A stretch of 64,000 nucleotides of DNA, taken from the NCBI GenBank assembly GCA_933228895.1, contig OW121853.1:80832645-80896644 (forward strand), given 5' to 3'. Every line of letters starts with the position of its first letter. Position 1 is the first letter of the stretch. The position numbers and the translations under genes were made by a program. Source of the DNA: Platycnemis pennipes. Its lineage: Eukaryota > Arthropoda > Insecta > Odonata > Platycnemididae. Positions 60,401 to 64,000 of the stretch are shown here, one piece after another. The notes beneath the pieces are model-generated. The model did not search any database. It was not told the origin of the DNA and saw only the letters and a list, made by a program, of their open reading frames with translations.

Positions 60401-62096
60401 TATAAAGCTGAGCATACATTGGAAAATCGATATTTTTCCATTAGTTATTCCTTAAATTTCATAATGCATAACGTCAGTGCGCGCGTTAGAGTTTCTAACA
60501 AAGTACACAGCGTCAAAAACTCACGGCGTGTTCTGCTTTAAAATTTCCATGCATTTTGCCAATGAAAAAATCGGCTCTCCAGTGCTACTTCACGAGCACT
60601 TCCAGAGCTACGTTACGCTTGAATTAATTCTCTCCTTCTTTAAAGTGACGATGGAGGAGGTTACGTAAAATAAAAAAGGCCTTCTAATAGAAATTTTGCT
60701 CTCGATATATTTCCCATCGCAGATTCTACAGAACCTCAAGCGCACAAATAACAATTGGTCTCATTCACCTCAATCCTCAGATGATTCGGACATTTAGTTT
60801 GAAAACGGAAAATATACGTTCTGAAACTTGCTACATTCCGATTCTTTATTTTCCTTAAACGTAGAGAGAAATGCTTTCAACTAAAGGTCAAACATACTGG
60901 TTGAAAGCAAATGTGCACAAAAAGATATTCTTCGGTGAAAACTTAACTTTGGGGAGTGTTAAAAAAGGTCACACTTACCGAAAACTCATGCAGGCAAGTA
61001 CCTTTTGTGAATGAGGAATTGCTATGGCTGTAAAGAACATAAGATCAGATAAGTCTGAAATATTCAATGGTAAAAATCTGGTTAAGGAAAAAAGGGAAAT
61101 ACAGCGAACAATGACACGAAAACTGAGAGTTACCTGTAAGAGATACGACTAATTAAAGATAAGAAAGGTTCTTCAAGGAAAGGAAAAGGGCACGTTCCAG
61201 AAATAGTAAACAAAGGAGTGAGGCAAGATAAAATTACGGATATAGGAGGAGGGGCAGAGAGAGGCTAAAGATGTGCAGTCTAGATTGGTATTATGTAAAA
61301 ATAAATATCATGGAAATATATTTTATGAGGAAGTACTATTTAAGTCAGTGTACCCTCTAAGAACGACAGTTTTCGAAGTATATGAAATGAAATGGAAGAA
61401 GGTAAAGCGGATGAGATTAATGCATTGAAAAAAGGTGTTATACACCAAAACGGCAAATCTTCAAGGAAAGTTGGCAGTTCTTGAATATACTCGAAGAGTG
61501 CATCTAACGTCAATCTCGTTACAGAAACGTTGAATAATTTGAAAAAATAATTACAACTTATCCACAAAAAAACCAAGAAATAAGTTTCGAGTATAGAAAA
61601 TTGCGGAGTTTTAATATATTTTGGCAAATTTTTTAGCACTGCTGTGTTGTTGACATTCTTGTTGCGGACGCTTTCGTGGTCGTTGCAAGACTAAACACGA
61701 AAAATAAATCTCGGGAACACGTCCTCCGACGGCCCCATTGTCTACAGCAGCATGTGGCACACGGCGCAGCTGTGCTAGAACACTCGCCTAGATAACTGTC
61801 AAATGAACAATTCGTAAATGGATACGGGTAATGCAATGCCGAGAGCTTCCCATCATTTTCCTTGAATCACGTGCAGATTTAAATATCGTCATGTGAGCGA
61901 ATGGAATTACAACAAATAGAAAACTGCTCTAAAAATGTTCGCCCTCGTCAGAGAGTATAAAAACTGCCATGGCTCTTGCATAACAACGCCAACACACAAT
62001 TAAACCGAAATCTCCAACAAGCGTCTGACTGCATACTCAATTTCTCTCTGTTTCCTCCTTGTCCATATTTTTCATACGCGAGATGCTCAAATAAAC
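54430..62096. other. No recognisable gene; long purine-rich tracts
   Basis: Plus-strand purine-rich blocks lie at about 54900-55300, 56540-56760 and 58690-59260. Lys/Arg/Glu/Gly-rich frames on the plus strand and Pro/Ser/Leu-rich frames on the minus strand are composition effects. 56760-57540 and 59300-59850 are GC-richer without a domain I recognise. A TATA-like GAGTATAAAAACTGCC at about 61955 has no gene after it that I can support. Confidence 0.4.
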
Positions 62097-62104
62097 GTTC
62101 TATT

Positions 62105-62454
62105 TAGGGATGGGTCGGTTCCACTTTTATTCGGTTCCGGTTCCGGTTCGGTTCTTAACGTCGGTTCTCGGTTCCGGTTCTTAATTTACCACTTACTTTG
62201 CATTGCTCAATGGTTAGATAAGGTAATAAATAATCATTTCCGAGACTGAATTACAATAATTCGCGACTTTGAAGCATGTAAGGAAACTATTTCACCAGGT
62301 TTTAATGTGAAGCCTCCACTTTCGGAGTGTGAGTAGGTTTCAAACTGGTTTTCGCGCCAATTATTTCGGTATCGATTATTTTTGGCCTCGGTTCCGGTTC
62401 CGGTTCTAAGCTCAAGAACCGGTGGAACCGAAGAACCGAACCGACCCATCCCTA
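62105..62454. mobile_element. hAT-type MITE (350 bp)
   Basis: Ends are TAGGGATGGGTCGGTTC and its exact reverse complement. GTTCTATT flanks it perfectly at 62097-62104 and 62455-62462 (8 bp). Many CGGTTCCGGTTC-type subterminal repeats lie near both ends, typical transposase-binding arrays. A 78-codon minus-strand frame inside looks incidental, although FTLKPGEIVSLHASKSRI might be a remnant of coding sequence. Confidence 0.9.
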
Positions 62455-62462
62455 GTTCTATT

Positions 62463-64000
62463 AGTTTCACTATGCCTTAACTGTCAGGATTAATAACCCC
62501 CGTCGTATTAAAAAAAACTGATCTGTAGATAGAAGAATAGCACGATTTGTAAAAAAAAAATACGGGAAACCCATTTAAAGGACCGAGGGATTTGACTTCT
62601 GAACCATATTTTCCCCTCAGAACCATGCAAAAAATGGTACATTCCACTCAAGGGACAGACTGAAAGAAATGCTTAATTTCAAGATCCAAGATCTTAATAA
62701 AAATCAACGTCACGTAGTTCGTCCATTAAGTCAGTAACTTTGGACACAAAGCGTTAAAGATATCCGTATTCTGCGTGTCATTCCACTTTGCTACACTGAC
62801 GAGAAGTTTTCAACCATCCCACAGACTTACTTCCTTATGCAAGTTCTTTGCGTGATTACCAGCTGCCGGCGGTTGTCTGTCGAAATACCAAACTTTTCCT
62901 GCAACTTCATGAAACTTTCGAAGCGTCCAAGTGACCGGACACCCTAAGTTCATTGAGCTTATACCATTGTTAGGTGACGTAACTCTGCTGGAAAGTATTT
63001 AAAGGGGAAGACGTGGGCGGCTCATCTTTGCCAACGGTCTCTAAAGATTTTCTACTCTGACAAATCAAGAATCGGATGTTTTTTTACGACTCTGTGATAT
63101 AAAAAAATTATTTTACGTCCAAAGATGACGAGGTCAATTGATATAAATGTGTTTTCCGATGATATAGAGTCACTTCAGCCCTCACTGATGATGGCCTACG
63201 CAGAATTAAAGTGAGGAAGGAAATGAATAAGGAAGGGAACTAATGGGGTCGTGGTTTGAAAGCGGAAGAGGAATAAACCCTAGCCGCTTAGGAGAATGAA
63301 GAATGGATGGCAAGTGGATGAACTGGGAGCAAAAAATAGGAACGTGTTAAGCAAATGGGTGAGGTGAGGACTTTGAAAGCACAAGGCGACGAAAATGAAA
63401 TTAGTAATGGCACTGACCGGAGCCGGAGGGTCTTCGATCTGAATGGTAATTACGTCTGTGGCTATGCATACGCAAAAAAAATATGTTCATGTTATGGCGA
63501 TATATTTAAGCATTCGCACGCGAAGAGAAGTGTGCCTATATCGGTCGAGAATGAATCAAACCGTTGGTTATGCATGTAAAGCCAAGTTTGGGAATCATCC
63601 ACAAATCGTGGGTCGAAGTATGGAAAAAAATTGGGGTTGAAACTTTAAACGGGTTATTTTCCTGAGGATTTCACATTAGACTCTATCGCACGGCGATAAA
63701 TTAGACGATATTAATAAAATCTGGGAGACAAAAAAAAAGCGTTTTACTCATGCGTCTATATATAAAGGTAGATGCAAGCATGCAAAAATAGGGTTCTAAA
63801 AAGATATCCATTGGACTGCCTAGCATTAAATGCCTACATTCGTCACAGGTAATATCACAAAATCAAAAATACGCGTTAACTCAAGATTGGATGGATCAAC
63901 ATGGATTGACTGTTGCGTGGATGAAAACTTTTGACCGGGAAAATTTTCAATCTTGACTTCAATATAGAAATTGTACCCTGTAAATAAAACGGCACGTTAG
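62463..64000. other. AT-rich stretch, no gene recognised
   Basis: No supported feature. Two overlapping plus-strand frames at 63355-63640 have no domain. Confidence 0.45.

Noticed and set aside
61948..61970. TATA-box promoter (GAGTATAAAAACTGCC)
   Set aside because: No initiator, exon or coding sequence downstream that I can support.
62234..62470. 78-codon minus-strand frame
   Set aside because: It lies within and beyond a 350-bp MITE and is shaped by its GGTTCC repeats.
1..64000. CRISPR arrays, bacterial operons or viral genes
   Set aside because: Spliced exon, SINEs and insect-type transposons indicate a eukaryotic chromosome. No spaced repeats or recognisable viral proteins were seen.

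Overview
The window looks like arthropod, most likely insect, nuclear DNA from a large repeat-rich genome. It is AT-rich and gene-poor. It contains broken non-LTR retrotransposons, a Penelope-like element, tRNA-derived SINEs, a mariner, PIF/Harbinger-type and hAT-type DNA transposons, and one exon with proper splice sites. The species cannot be named from the sequence. There is no complete host protein-coding gene. Most reading frames of 60-160 codons are chance frames in AT-rich, purine-rich or CT-rich DNA.

Layout, 1-20 kb: a palindromic insert with a 9-bp target duplication (2.2-2.4 kb); a 5'-truncated Penelope-like element on the minus strand (6.3-7.0 kb) keeping a GIY-YIG domain and a hammerhead-like 3' motif; a 91-nt spliced exon on the minus strand (9.72-9.81 kb), the only convincing host coding sequence; a minus-strand jockey/CR1-group LINE (9.9-12.7 kb) with a second palindromic insert in its 3' UTR; two diverged direct repeats (14.7-15.6 kb); and a hAT-type MITE (19.8-20.2 kb).

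Layout, 20-45 kb: a PIF/Harbinger element (22.0-23.7 kb) with remnants of both its SANT/Myb-like and transposase genes; a cluster of SINEs (24.9-25.6 kb); a plus-strand RTE-type LINE (27.6-31.05 kb) split by a half-length mariner; three minus-strand copies of one SINE family (31, 37 and 39 kb); a TTA-flanked Harbinger-like MITE (42.7-43.3 kb); and a decayed gene of an uncharacterised, transposon-associated family (43.7-44.8 kb).

Layout, 45-64 kb: a tandem repeat (46.4-46.7 kb); a 5'-truncated CR1/L2-like LINE (47.7-48.5 kb) whose 3' tail recurs at five other sites; a tRNA-headed SINE (48.8-49.1 kb); a 3.75-kb DNA transposon (49.15-52.89 kb) with nearly identical terminal inverted repeats of about 487 bp and an 8-bp target duplication but a broken transposase; a third palindromic insert with a 13-bp target duplication (54.3-54.4 kb); and a hAT-type MITE (62.1-62.45 kb). 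From 54.4 to 62 kb there are long purine-rich blocks without recognisable genes.

The two most unusual signals are the short asymmetric palindromes flanked by 9-13 bp direct repeats, two of which carry the same hammerhead-like core as the Penelope-like element, and the young long-TIR transposon whose own transposase is dead.
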